A DNA stretch of 64,000 nucleotides from Brachyspira alvinipulli ATCC 51933 (GCF_000518245.1 NZ_JADF01000008.1:88033-152032); one strand, 5' to 3'. Counted from the stretch's first letter, positions 1 through 9,803 are shown. The notes: generated by a model not told the origin, from the sequence alone. Translations and numbers: made by a program.

Positions 1-30
1 TATTAATCCAAACTATTAAATAATAAAAAA

Positions 31-561
31 TTATTTTTTGCTGTTTTTAATAAACTTTTTTATATTTTTTAAGAAGTCAGACTTTCCATTTTCATCTATA
101 AGAATATATTTAAGCATAAATCTTAAATAAGGATGATAAACATATAAAGTTTCTTTTATAGTCATTTTTGTTTTATTATTATCTGCATCTTCTAGTATAT
201 AAGTCCATAAAACAGTAAATTCATTTTCCATTTTTACTATTGATATTTCACTATTTTCAACCCTTCTAACTTCTACGAATTCCTGATATGTTCTTCTATT
301 AGTATAAGTTTGCATTACTTTTAATTTATCGCCTTCTAATCTCTGGGTATTAACTACAGATATATATTTTAGCCATATAGGATAATTATCATAATCCTTT
401 AATAAACTATATAATTCATTTCTTGGTATATCCAATATTTCTGTTTTCTCTTTAGAAAAAGAAGGAGGCATTTTTTTACCTATTGATGTAGGAAGCAATA
501 TCATAATACCCATTAAAAATAAAGGTAAGATTATAAATACTGGAACTAAATAAAATAACAT
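31..561 (-). CDS. START/SRPBCC-like protein with N-terminal membrane anchor
   Basis: A 176-residue protein. Residues 1-27 form one hydrophobic membrane segment. The rest resembles the helix-grip (polyketide cyclase/START-like) fold: a short helix with a Y-x-x-L-x-D-Y-x-x-Y-P-x-W pattern near residues 51-63, a run of beta strands, and a long C-terminal helix. This fold usually binds a lipid or other hydrophobic ligand; no ligand can be assigned. The start is supported by AGGA eight bases upstream. The gene begins two bases after the AI-2E permease stop, so the two are almost certainly one transcription unit and translationally linked. Family assignment is from pattern only and is moderate. Confidence 0.6.
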   Translation of the reverse strand: MLFYLVPVFIILPLFLMGIMILLPTSIGKKMPPSFSKEKTEILDIPRNELYSLLKDYDNYPIWLKYISVVNTQRLEGDKLKVMQTYTNRRTYQEFVEVRRVENSEISIVKMENEFTVLWTYILEDADNNKTKMTIKETLYVYHPYLRFMLKYILIDENGKSDFLKNIKKFIKNSKK

Positions 562-563
562 TT

Positions 564-1883
564 CTATTGTCCTTTTTTTATTAAAGTATAAAATTTAGAA
601 TGATAATATTTATTGAAAAAATTCCTAGATATAATGAGTATTATACCGCAAAAAGGAACTGCAAATAATACACCAAGTATACCAAATAATACCCCGCCTA
701 TTATAGTGCTGAACATTACTGCTATAGGATGTATCTGTACGGATTTTCCTAATATTTTAGGTGCCATTAAACCTGAATCTAGTATTTGTATAACTCCGTA
801 TATTATAATCATTTTTAAGGCACCATGCCACCATATAGGTTCGGTAATAACACCTACAAACATAGCTGCTAAAAATGCTATGAAAGGTCCTATAAATGGT
901 ATATAATTTAAAAGCCCTCTAAGTAATGCAAGCATAAATGCATATTTAGTAGATGTTATAGACAGCAGTATGTAGCTTATAATAAAAAATGATACAGCAA
1001 GTATAGTCATTCCTCTTATATAGCTGTTAATAATATCATTTGATTTAATTATTATATCACTGATTGATGTCTGCCATCTCATAGGAAGAAGTTTAATAAT
1101 TTTAGATTTTATATTTTGAAAATCAAGCATCAAATAAAAAGTAACAAATGGCAATATAACAAAATATGAAAATATTATGCTGAATATTGTTGTAATACTA
1201 TTGATATTCTGGAATTTTAAATCTGTAACTCTTTTATATAATAAAGTGAGCATACCATTGCTTCCAAATAGAAAATCTTTTATGGAATCAGAATCTATAG
1301 CCATATCTATATTAAAACTTTTTCCAACAGTTCTATTCAATCGTTCAGATATATATATAAGCAATGAAGAAATAGAATTATATATCTTATCAACATATTG
1401 AGGTAAATTTCTTAATATAACATCCATTTCTTCAATAGTCCTAGGCAGAATAAACATAAAAAATATTATGGCTAATATAACCAGTGGTATGAATATTAAT
1501 AAAACTCCTATTATTCTAGGAATTTTTTTTTCCATTTTTGTAATCAAAGGATCAAACATATATGCTAAAAATATACCCCATAGAAAAGGAGCTACTAAAT
1601 ATCCAGCCTCTTTTATAACCCATAACATAAATAAAAAAGATACTAGGCATACCATAGTTTTAGCCCATATATATCTCCAAAATGGAATTATTGCAGATAT
1701 TAAAATTATATATAATATAATTGGGTTAATAATATTTCTTATTAAGAAACAAAAATAAAAAAAAGCAGAAGATACACTTATAACTAATAATATTTCTCCG
1801 CCGTTTATTAATATTTTATTATGGTTTAATATATGTCCGTTTTTTTCTTTTTTGAAAAAACTATTTTTATTATTGTCCATCAT
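564..1883 (-). CDS. AI-2E family (PerM/YdiK-type) membrane transporter
   Basis: A 439-residue polytopic membrane protein. It has the family layout: an N-terminal set of hydrophobic segments, a middle amphipathic soluble stretch (about residues 150-235), and a C-terminal membrane block with the loop LRGLLNYIPFIGPFIA near residues 322-337 followed by GVIQILDSGLMAPKILGKSV. The family includes putative AI-2 exporters, Na+/H+ antiporters and uncharacterised permeases, so the substrate cannot be read from sequence. Two adjacent ATG codons at the start make the exact first residue uncertain and no strong ribosome site is visible. It is first in a two-gene unit with the START-like protein. Confidence 0.85.
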   Translation of the reverse strand: MMDNNKNSFFKKEKNGHILNHNKILINGGEILLVISVSSAFFYFCFLIRNIINPIILYIILISAIIPFWRYIWAKTMVCLVSFLFMLWVIKEAGYLVAPFLWGIFLAYMFDPLITKMEKKIPRIIGVLLIFIPLVILAIIFFMFILPRTIEEMDVILRNLPQYVDKIYNSISSLLIYISERLNRTVGKSFNIDMAIDSDSIKDFLFGSNGMLTLLYKRVTDLKFQNINSITTIFSIIFSYFVILPFVTFYLMLDFQNIKSKIIKLLPMRWQTSISDIIIKSNDIINSYIRGMTILAVSFFIISYILLSITSTKYAFMLALLRGLLNYIPFIGPFIAFLAAMFVGVITEPIWWHGALKMIIIYGVIQILDSGLMAPKILGKSVQIHPIAVMFSTIIGGVLFGILGVLFAVPFCGIILIISRNFFNKYYHSKFYTLIKKGQ

Positions 1884-1997
1884 ATTATATTATCTTTATA
1901 AAGTTATTAATAGTTTTTAATAATATAGTAGAAACATATTTTTTACAATATCATAAAAGAAAAATTAGAAAAAATATTATTTTTAACCAAAAAAGAC

Positions 1998-2026
1998 TTG
2001 ATATTTTTTTTGTAGTATGATATACT
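1998..2026 (+). promoter_or_regulatory. Sigma-70-type promoter for the tRNA pair
   Basis: TTGATA at 1998-2003 and TATACT at 2021-2026 are separated by exactly 17 bases, giving a predicted start near 2033, about 20 bases before tRNA-Ile. Seen directly in the sequence; activity is inferred. Confidence 0.7.
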
Positions 2027-2052
2027 CTAGTTCATATCGTTGATGATTAAAA

Positions 2053-2126
2053 GGGCCTGTAGCTCAGATGGCTAGAGCGTTCGACTGATAATCGAAAGGT
2101 CGGTGGTTCAATTCCTCCCAGGCCCA
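2053..2126 (+). tRNA. tRNA-Ile (anticodon GAT)
   Basis: Full cloverleaf. The acceptor stem GGGCCTG (2053-2059) pairs with CAGGCCC (2119-2125) and the discriminator is A2126. The anticodon stem TTCGA/TCGAA encloses loop CTGATAA with anticodon GAT at 2087-2089, and a normal TTC-containing T arm follows. CCA is not encoded. It is transcribed with the next tRNA; no 16S or 23S sequence lies beside the pair, although Ile(GAT) and Ala(TGC) often sit in rRNA spacers. Confidence 0.97.
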
Positions 2127-2154
2127 CACGCTCAGGTTCTTTAATATATAATAC

Positions 2155-2228
2155 GGGGGTTTAGCTCAGTTTGGGAGAGCGACTGCCTTGCACGCAGTAG
2201 GTCGTGGGTTCGATCCCCATAACCTCCA
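2155..2228 (+). tRNA. tRNA-Ala (anticodon TGC)
   Basis: The acceptor GGGGGTT (2155-2161) pairs with AACCTCC (2221-2227) including one G-T wobble, and the discriminator is A2228. The anticodon stem ACTGC/GCAGT encloses loop CTTGCAC with anticodon TGC at 2189-2191. The T loop TTCGATC is normal and CCA is not encoded. It lies 28 bases after tRNA-Ile and is followed by a terminator-like hairpin. Confidence 0.97.
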
Positions 2229-2238
2229 CAGTTTTAAT

Positions 2239-2280
2239 AAACGATTTCTAAATTATGATATTTGGGAATCGTTTTATTTT
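2239..2280 (+). terminator. Rho-independent terminator after the tRNA genes
   Basis: Inverted repeat AAACGATT (2239-2246) with AATCGTTT (2267-2274), extended by a G-T and a C-G pair, followed by a T-rich tail. It lies ten bases past tRNA-Ala. Confidence 0.7.
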
Positions 2281-2304
2281 ATTAACTTTTAAAGGAGATT
2301 CTTT

Positions 2305-2649
2305 ATGATAAAAAAATCATTAATAGCATTAATTGTAATATCTTTAATATTAATTCCTTTAAATACCGCATACTCTCTTACTCAAGATGAAGAGACTTTT
2401 TTGGATGCTGCTATATTCGGCGATGAGGATGTTATAGAAAAAATACTTAAAAAAAATATTAATATAAATATTCAGGATGATGTTGGAAATACAGCATTAA
2501 TATTAGCAAGTATGGAAGGACATATTAAAGTTGTTAAACTATTAGTTGAAGCCAATGCTGATAAATCAATAGTAAATAAATATGGAAATAATGCCCTATT
2601 TTATGCTAAACAAAAAAATTATCCTGATATAGTAAAGTTGATACAATAA
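2305..2649 (+). CDS. Secreted ankyrin-repeat protein
   Basis: A 114-residue protein. Residues 1-24 form a signal peptide (two lysines, then a hydrophobic core ending near TAYS). The mature part has two to three ankyrin repeats: TFLDAAIFGDEDVIEKILKK, then a clear NTALILASMEGHIKVVKLLV unit, then NALFYAKQKNYPDIVKLI. Ankyrin repeats bind proteins; the partner is unknown. AAAGGAG at 2291-2297, eight bases before ATG, fixes the start. It follows the tRNA terminator and is convergent with the channel genes. Small periplasmic ankyrin proteins are common in spirochaetes. Function beyond protein binding is not predictable. Confidence 0.85.
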   Translation: MIKKSLIALIVISLILIPLNTAYSLTQDEETFLDAAIFGDEDVIEKILKKNININIQDDVGNTALILASMEGHIKVVKLLVEANADKSIVNKYGNNALFYAKQKNYPDIVKLIQ

Positions 2650-2653
2650 TATA

Positions 2654-4410
2654 TTATTCATCTGTAATAATTATTATTTCATGAGAATTATTTATCTTTT
2701 TATTTGAATGAGGATTTAATATTACTGTTGACTGTTCTTTTAATCCTATTGCTATTTTCTTCTTATCTAATAAATAGTTATATATATCTAAAAAAGTTAT
2801 TTCGCTATTTTTATCAAAGTATTTATTATAAGGTATCATTATAATATCGCTTACATTTTTAGTTAATAGATCATTAAATATATAAAGCAAATTAGAGTCT
2901 TTTGATGATGTTCCATTAGAGTACCTATTAATTTACCGCTTACTATAAAATCTCTAATATCATCTGAATATACTAAATTTCTATTTTCTATAGAATTTAT
3001 TAATGATAATATTGGTATATTATATTTATCTTTCACTATACGTCTTATTATTACTAATAAATTAATAGCTTCAATATCTGTTTCCATAGTTTCTGATATT
3101 AATACAATTTTTGTTATTTTATTATCTTCTATTTTTTTCTCTATAAACTCTTTTTTGTATTCCTGTTCTATAATATCAGAATAATATATTTTTATTATAT
3201 TTTTTTCTTCTACATATTCATGTATTTCTTTCATTATTTCATTTTCTTTATTTTTTTCTAGTATAAGCAAAACATTATGATTGTAAGATATATTATTATC
3301 AATATGATTAGTTATGTCTATAATATCATCATCATCACCATTTCTAAATAAAACAACAAGTTTATCCTCTTTTTTTATTCTATAGTCTACATCTGGTATA
3401 TATAAACTTCTAAGTTCAGACTCTTTTTTTACTAATCCTAATAATATTTTATTTTTATCTATATACTTTAGAGAAAGTTCTTTAAAACTCATATTATCAA
3501 TATTATGATTATAATTTATTTCTATATCTATACCTTTTATATCAAATAGTTCCTCATAAATACTACTTAAGCCTGTATAGATAATGCTTTGACCTATAAG
3601 TTTATATAGAATTTCATATTTATAAATTATATGTATATTAAAGAAATTAGTATCATTTATAGATGATATAATTTCTATGCTTTCTTTCTTATTTACTAAT
3701 ACACATATATCTATTTTTACTTTATGTTTATAATTACTATCTTCCATTATTCTTTTAAGAGAAAGAAGTATTTTTAATGATTCTGTATCATTATTATTAA
3801 CTATAGAAATACTTGTAGCTTTTTCTATATTAAGCAGTAGTAAATTTTCATATATACTTGGATTTCCCTGTCTTATTATAATATTGCTTTTTTTATAGTT
3901 TTTTAAAAATGATATTCTTTTCTTTATTGTATTATGATCATATTCTGAAAGAAGAACTATTTTTTTAGCCCTTCCCTTTATAAACTCATCTATTATAGTT
4001 AAAACCTCTTCTCCGTAACCTAATATTATTGAGTGATTACGCTCCATTATAAAAGCATTGCCTTCTGTAAGATTTTTTATCCTTTCCTGCAATGAGTTAT
4101 TTATCATTGCAATAAGTAAACCCCATCCGCAAACTCCAAAAAAAGTTACAGCTAAAAAAGTTATGACAACACCATTAAACCCTCTTTCTGATTCAGCTGC
4201 TGATATATTACCGGTATCTATAAACTGCATCAAACTGTCCCAGAATGCATCAAAAATAGGATAGTTAAATGCTAGATTCATAAACAATGATATAATAAAA
4301 AGTATTGATAATATTATAATGATTAATACTACTAATTGATGCAATAGCCCTTTATTAAATATTCTATCTATTCTGTATCTTATATATTTTAAAATTCTAT
4401 AAAAAAACAT
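2654..4410 (-). pseudogene. CASTOR/POLLUX-like RCK ion channel, copy 1, broken by a frameshift
   Basis: The reading frame runs from 4410 for 515 residues, then ends with about 17 residues unlike the other copies. The missing C-terminus lies in another frame at 2654-2890 and aligns with the end of the intact third copy. Losing one base near 2911-2913 explains the break: restoring it gives MATSSKDSNLLYIF where copy 3 has MAQASLSSNILYIF. The N-terminus has the same features as copy 3: a membrane segment, a filter-like QFIDTGNIS loop, a second membrane segment, then an RCK/Rossmann domain starting HSIILGYGEE. Start supported by GGAG eight bases upstream. It may be a real pseudogene, a truncated product, or a base-call error. 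Confidence 0.8.
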
Positions 4411-4425
4411 AACATAATCTCCAAA

Positions 4426-6175
4426 TTAATTATTTTTCATAAGATCGTAATTAGTAATAACAACTATTTCATCTGTAGTATTAATTATAACATTAGCCAT
4501 AGGATTTAATACTATTTTAGAAATACTTTTAATTCCAATAACAATAATACCTTTTTTTAACAGTTCTAAATGTACATCCATAAATTCTTTAGGTTCATTG
4601 AAATGATCTGAATATTTTTGCATAATTATATCCTTACCATTTTTACTAAACAACCCATTAAATACAGACAATATATCAGGATTAAGTGAAGCATGTGCCA
4701 TAAGCATCCCTATAAGTTTACCGCTTACTATAAAATCTCTAATATCATACGAATATATTAAATCTCTATTTTCTATAGAATTAATCAGTGATAATATAGG
4801 TATATGATAATCATTTTTTCTAATAATTTGTCTAATAATAAGAAGTATATTGATTGCTCTCACATCTGTATCTATATTTTCAGATATAATTATAATTTTA
4901 GTTATATGATTTTCATTTATATTTTTTAATAAATATTCATATTTAATTTTAACATTATCTATGTCGCTGTAATCTAATTGTATAATTTCACTATCATTAT
5001 TATATATTGATATTATTTCCATGATTTCAGAACTTATAATATTATTACATATTAATAATACTTTATGTTTGTATTTAGGTTCTATGCCTACATGTGAACT
5101 AATATGTATATTTTCTTTTCCTTTATTTTTGTATAATATAATTAAATCATCTTTATTTTTAATTAGACTATTATATCCTGGACTAAATAAAGTTTTATCT
5201 TTGTTATCAATAAATCCTAATAATATTTCATTTTTATTTAACATTTTTCTGCTGGCATCTATAAATTTCATATTTTCAAGATTATAGTCTTTTTCTATTT
5301 TTATATCATTTCCATTATAAGAAAAAAGTTCTTCATAAACGCTGCTTAAACCAGTATATACTATACTTTGAACTATAAGTTTATAAAAGTATTTCATATT
5401 TGTACACAGCATGTATTTTAAATATTTTATCTTCTATAGATTTTATTATTTCTATACTTTCCATATTATTGAGGAGAACACAAATATTCATAGTATTATG
5501 TCTATTATCAGATTCATCTGAAATTTTTTTAAGAGATAATAATATTTTTAATGATTCTGTATCATTATCATTTATAATTGATATACTATGTGATTTTTCT
5601 ATATTTAATAATTTGAGATTTTCTATTATGTTAGGATTGCCTTCTCTTATGATAATGTCAGCTTTACCATGTTTTTTTATAAATACTATTCTCTTTTTTA
5701 TACTGTCAGCATCATGTTCAGATAGAAGAACTATCTTTTTAGCTCTTCCTATAATAAATTCTTCTATAATAGTTAAAGCCTCTTCACCATATCCTAATAT
5801 AATAGAATGATTACGTTCCATTATAAAAGAATTTCCTTTACTTAAATTATATATTCTTAATTGCAATGAATTGTTAATCATTGCAATTAAAAGACCCCAT
5901 ACACATACACCAACGAAATTAATAATTAAAAATATTATTACAATACCAAAATGTCCATCAACTGCTGATATATTTCCAGTAGCAATAAATTGATTAACTA
6001 CTTCCCAAAATGCTTTTTCTAATGGGTAGTTAAATAAAAAACGCATAAATATGGAAGTTACCAAAAGCATACATAAAATACCCAAAACTAATATGATTAA
6101 TTGATATACTAAGCCCTTATTAAAAAGTCTGTCTATTCTGTATTTAATATATTTATGTATGCTTTTAAATATCAT
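4426..6175 (-). pseudogene. CASTOR/POLLUX-like RCK ion channel, copy 2, broken by a frameshift
   Basis: The N-terminal part (5381-6175) ends at KYEILL-stop. The rest (4426-5412) continues in another frame from YKLIVQSIVYTGLSSVYEEL. The intact copy reads KYEILYKLIAQSIIYTGLSN, so one extra base in the A-run at 5385-5388 (AAAA where copy 3 has AAA) accounts for the break. All domain features survive on either side: QFIATGNIS filter-like loop, GYGEEALTIIEEF Rossmann motif, and the C-terminal second RCK-like region. It starts at 6175 with AGGAG upstream and overlaps the end of copy 3 by about eleven bases, so the three copies form one unit. Real decay and sequencing error both remain possible. Confidence 0.8.
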
Positions 6176-7934
6176 AAAATATTAACTCCTCGCTTTCTTC
6201 AGCTAAAATATAATTTGTTATAATTATAATTTCATCTTTATTATCTAATAAGCATTCATTATTAGGATTTAATATGACATCATTATATCTTTTTACCCCT
6301 ATCAATATTATTTTTTTATTTAATAAAGATAAATAAACTTCTTTGAATGTCTTTGGTTCTTTAAAATAATCAGAATATGGAGACATTATTATATCTTTTC
6401 CGTTTTTGCTTAGAAGACCATAAAAAATATACAATATATTTGAACTTAGAGAAGCCTGTGCCATAAGCATTCCTATAAGTTTACCGCTTACTATAAAATC
6501 TCTCACATCATCTGAGTATATTAAGTTTCTTTTTTGTATTGAATTAAGTAATGATAATATTGCTATATTTAAATTTTCTTTTCTTATTATTTGTCTTATT
6601 ATTAAAAGTATATTGATACTTTTTACATCTGTAATATTATCTTCCGATATCAAAACTATTTTTGTTATTTCTTCTTTTTTCAATTTTTCCAACATGAATT
6701 TATATTTATTTTTTTGAGATTTTATTAAGTCATAACTAAGCATTCTTATATTGTGATTTTCCATATATTCAGAAATTTCTTTTATTATTTCTTCATATCT
6801 TTTTTCTTCGCATATTAATAAAATATTATTTTTATATTTTATTATATTCGGTTTTATATCAGGATATTCTTTTATAGAATCATCATTGTTATTTCTAGAT
6901 AGTACTACCAATCTGTTTTCTTTTTTTAAGATATTATCATGCTTTGGTATTAATAATTGACTTCTATCTTCTTTAGTTATTCCAAGAAGTATCATACCTT
7001 TATCAAGATACTTTAAAGCAGCATCTTCAAATGTATGATTATCAAAATCATGATCCGTTTCTATATAAAAAACATTACCATCATTAGAAAATAAATCTTC
7101 ATATACATTACTTAAACCAGTATAAATAATGCTTTGCGCTATAAGTTTATAAAGGATTTCATATTTATAAATTATATGTATGACAAAGTTTTTATCCTCA
7201 ATTGACTTTATAATTTCAATAGTATCCTCTTCATGTACAAGTACGCATATATTAATTTTATTCTCAAGTTCATATTCTGATATAATTTTTTTTAAAGCAA
7301 GAAGTATATTTAAAGATTCTGTATCATCATTATTTATGATTGATATACTGGATGATTTTGATATATTAAGCAGTTTAATATTCTCTATTCTGCTGCTGGT
7401 TCCCTCTCTTATTATAATATTAGTTTTTTTATAACCTTTTATAAAAGATATTCTTTTTCTTATGACATCAACATTATGTTCAGAAAGTATAATGATAGTT
7501 TTTACTTTAGCCATAATAAATTCTTCTACTATAGTTAAAGCCTCTTCTCCATACCCTAATATTATTGCATGATTTTTTTCCATTATGAAAGCATTACCTT
7601 TGCTGAGATTATTAATTCTATCTTGCAAAGCCTTATTAATCATAGCTATTAAAGAACCCCATCCGCAAACACCAATGAAAGTAACCATTAAAAAAGTTAT
7701 AACAAGTCCAAAACTTCCTTCAACCGAAGATATATTTCCGGTATCTATAAACTGCATTAAACTATCCCAAAATGCTCGCTTTGCCGGATACTGAAATACT
7801 ATAATTATGAAAATAGAAACTATTAAAAGCAAAATTATGATTGCAAAAACCAAAAGCATTAATTGATAGAATAAACCTTTATTGAGCATTCTATCTATTC
7901 TGTATTTTATATATTTGGGTATATCTTTAAGCAT
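6165..7934 (-). CDS. CASTOR/POLLUX-like RCK-domain ion channel, intact copy 3
   Basis: A 589-residue protein. Residues 1-20 are basic, 23-48 and about 75-100 are membrane segments, and between them QFIDTGNIS (61-69) resembles the plant CASTOR/DMI1 filter region (a DSGNHA-type motif). A Rossmann/RCK domain follows from HAIILGYGEEALTIVEEF (about 122), with a second RCK-like half (about 350-580). Family members are ligand- or Ca2+-gated cation channels; many bacterial relatives are annotated only as NAD-binding or TrkA-N proteins. Ion and ligand are unknown. The only candidate start sits seven bases after a perfect -10 box, suggesting a leaderless mRNA. It is first of three tandem paralogs and the only unbroken one. 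Confidence 0.8.
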   Translation of the reverse strand: MLKDIPKYIKYRIDRMLNKGLFYQLMLLVFAIIILLLIVSIFIIIVFQYPAKRAFWDSLMQFIDTGNISSVEGSFGLVITFLMVTFIGVCGWGSLIAMINKALQDRINNLSKGNAFIMEKNHAIILGYGEEALTIVEEFIMAKVKTIIILSEHNVDVIRKRISFIKGYKKTNIIIREGTSSRIENIKLLNISKSSSISIINNDDTESLNILLALKKIISEYELENKINICVLVHEEDTIEIIKSIEDKNFVIHIIYKYEILYKLIAQSIIYTGLSNVYEDLFSNDGNVFYIETDHDFDNHTFEDAALKYLDKGMILLGITKEDRSQLLIPKHDNILKKENRLVVLSRNNNDDSIKEYPDIKPNIIKYKNNILLICEEKRYEEIIKEISEYMENHNIRMLSYDLIKSQKNKYKFMLEKLKKEEITKIVLISEDNITDVKSINILLIIRQIIRKENLNIAILSLLNSIQKRNLIYSDDVRDFIVSGKLIGMLMAQASLSSNILYIFYGLLSKNGKDIIMSPYSDYFKEPKTFKEVYLSLLNKKIILIGVKRYNDVILNPNNECLLDNKDEIIIITNYILAEESEELIFYDI

Positions 7935-7940
7935 ATTTAA

Positions 7941-7969
7941 ATTATACTAAACTATATTAAAAATTTCAA
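7941..7969 (-). promoter_or_regulatory. Promoter of the channel gene cluster, placed for a leaderless mRNA
   Basis: On the minus strand, TTGAAA (7969-7964) and TATAAT (7946-7941) are 17 bases apart. The ATG of copy 3 starts at 7934, the seventh base after the -10 box, so the predicted transcript begins at the start codon. No Shine-Dalgarno sequence is visible. Confidence 0.65.
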
Positions 7970-7978
7970 AATAAATTT

Positions 7979-9490
7979 TTAAAATTTCATTTTATCGCTT
8001 TTATATATATAATCCATTTGCCTTCCTTTATAATTTTTGCATAAGAAAATATAAAAATTATCTAATTTTCTAATATTATTATTTAATAATTTTCTATATG
8101 ATTGAAAGTTTGTAATATATTCAATACTATCAAAATATTTATAAAGTAAATTTGTATCTGAAGATGTGCTTATATGATAAAAATCATTAGATATAAAATC
8201 TTTATCATTATACCAAAAATCAAATACTGTAGGGTGATATGTTCCCCAATTTAAACAAACAGATTCTTTTTCGGGTTGTATGTAAAAATTAATCATTGAA
8301 GGTATTTGATAATTCAAGCCAAATATTCTTATATCTTTATCCATATGAGAATTATAATACTCTTTTAAATCATATCTTATGGCATTATATTTATAATATC
8401 TGTCGGTAGGATCTCCTTTTATTGGTATAATAGGAATAAAATATTGAAGTATTATTATAAATATAGCTGTATTACAAAATAAAATATTGGCAAAAAATAA
8501 ATTTCTAATATATTTTTTATTCCAATTCTTTGATATATAGTATGATACTAAAAATAATCCTCCAGCATATACAAATAATCCCCAATTTGCTTCTAGTTTA
8601 TTTTTGAAAGATTTAAACAGTATGTAAATAAATGGCAGTAATGATATGAAAGCAAAATAGAAATCTTTTTCTGTCTCTTTTTTTTTAAAAAAATCTATAA
8701 ATACTTTTACAATTAAATAACAAAACAATATAAAAAATAATGGACTATATAATCCTATTTGTGCTCCCCAAAAATCTAAATTTCTATTAATACTTCCTGT
8801 TTTACCTAATCTAGTTATTATATATATAATTGGAGAAAAATCTGTTTGGAATACATAAATTACAAAAGGCAAATAAGTAATAAATACTATAATACCAAAT
8901 ATATAAAATTCTTTTGAATAAAAAAATTCTTTTTTATTTTTTATAAAAAAGAAGAATATTAATATTGTTATTATTATAATTAATGCATTAATTTTAGATA
9001 ATAGAGCAAAACCAAATAAAAAACCAGATAAATAGAAATATTTTTTATCATAATATATAGACTTATAAAAATATATAATTGCAAGAATCATAAAATAAAA
9101 CATTGGAGTATCTATAGTCACAATAAGAGAAAGACCTGCAAAAAATGGTATGGTATTAAAAAGTATAACAGATATTATAGCAGTATTTTCATCTTTTTCT
9201 TTTTTTAAAAAAATAAATAAAACAATAGAAACTAATATACTAAAAATTATACTTCCAATCCTCACTCCAAAACCGTTATAACCAAATACTAAAATACTAG
9301 CCTTCATAAAAAAAGCAATTCCGGCACCATGGTCAAAAAATCCAATTGGTAAATGTTTTGTCCATAAGGCATAATACGCTTCATCATCTATTAATGTAGT
9401 AAACGTTAATAATATTATTTTAAATATATATAATGTAATTATAAATATAAATGATATTAAAAAAAATTTGTTATCTAGAATTTTTTTCAT
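7979..9490 (-). CDS. GT39/ArnT-like integral membrane glycosyltransferase
   Basis: About 503 residues, a GT-C fold enzyme using polyprenyl-phosphate-linked sugars to modify envelope glycans or proteins outside the membrane. The first outer loop has the signature DDEAYYALWTKHLPIGFFDH (about residues 36-55) with the catalytic-type acidic pair. About ten hydrophobic segments follow, then a soluble C-terminal region. A TTG four codons upstream (9502) is possible, but ATG at 9490 is more natural; both lack a strong ribosome site, only GGA at suitable distance. The long upstream region carries its own promoter and a heptanucleotide-repeat leader ORF, so expression is probably phase-variable. Acceptor and sugar are unknown. 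Confidence 0.8.
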   Translation of the reverse strand: MKKILDNKFFLISFIFIITLYIFKIILLTFTTLIDDEAYYALWTKHLPIGFFDHGAGIAFFMKASILVFGYNGFGVRIGSIIFSILVSIVLFIFLKKEKDENTAIISVILFNTIPFFAGLSLIVTIDTPMFYFMILAIIYFYKSIYYDKKYFYLSGFLFGFALLSKINALIIIITILIFFFFIKNKKEFFYSKEFYIFGIIVFITYLPFVIYVFQTDFSPIIYIITRLGKTGSINRNLDFWGAQIGLYSPLFFILFCYLIVKVFIDFFKKKETEKDFYFAFISLLPFIYILFKSFKNKLEANWGLFVYAGGLFLVSYYISKNWNKKYIRNLFFANILFCNTAIFIIILQYFIPIIPIKGDPTDRYYKYNAIRYDLKEYYNSHMDKDIRIFGLNYQIPSMINFYIQPEKESVCLNWGTYHPTVFDFWYNDKDFISNDFYHISTSSDTNLLYKYFDSIEYITNFQSYRKLLNNNIRKLDNFYIFLCKNYKGRQMDYIYKSDKMKF

Positions 9491-9713
9491 TGTTAAATCC
9501 AATAAACTAAGATGTGTTTTTTATTTTTATGTGTTAGAAAATTAAAGTGATTTTATGAGGATGAAAACGTTTTTGATGATGTTTGTTTTTTTGATTTTAT
9601 TATAGCAATAATGAGGTATTTTATATTGGAATTTAGATTTATAATTTTTTGCAACGAAAAAAGAAAAGGAATGTTAATTAAAAGATATGGGTATGATAGT
9701 TGATTATAGTTTA

Positions 9714-9803
9714 TTAATTTAGAATTTTGCTGTTTGCTGTTTGCTGTTTGCTGTTTGCTGTTTGCTGTTTGCTGTTTGCTGTTTGCTGTTTGCTGTTTGA
9801 CAT
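9714..9803 (-). CDS. Repeat-encoded leader peptide upstream of GT39 (current short phase)
   Basis: On the minus strand, AGGA lies seven bases before ATG (9803-9801). The reading frame then runs straight into the heptamer array, read as CAGCAAA, giving repeating N-S-K-Q-Q-T-A units. With ten units it exits into I-L-N and TAA at 9716-9714, for 29 residues. One more unit (or two fewer) would put it in a frame open for 56 more codons, ending with TAA at 9555-9553, 62 bases before the GT39 ATG. It has its own -35/-10. That it is translated, and that it controls GT39, is inference from this layout and its recurrence at three other loci. Confidence 0.55.
   Translation of the reverse strand: MSNSKQQTANSKQQTANSKQQTANSKILN
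9726..9799. repeat. Heptanucleotide tandem repeat (TTTGCTG)10
   Basis: Ten perfect copies (9726-9795) plus four bases of an eleventh. The same unit recurs at 63964-64000. Perfect identity of all copies suggests recent or ongoing slippage. Confidence 0.97.

Noticed and set aside
564..1883. Autoinducer-2 exporter as a firm function
   Set aside because: The family name is historical; members include antiporters and unknown permeases.
2053..2228. rRNA spacer
   Set aside because: Ile and Ala tRNAs suggest one, but flanking sequence has a promoter before and a terminator after, and no rRNA.
9726..9799. Heptamer array as a CRISPR array
   Set aside because: Units are 7 nt, contiguous and without spacers, and no cas gene is present.
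9714..9803. Leader read directly into the downstream gene as an N-terminal extension
   Set aside because: The structural genes' own frames have stop codons just upstream of their starts at the GT39 locus (six codons upstream) and the YidC-sulfatase 1 locus (five codons), so simple in-frame fusion is not possible there.
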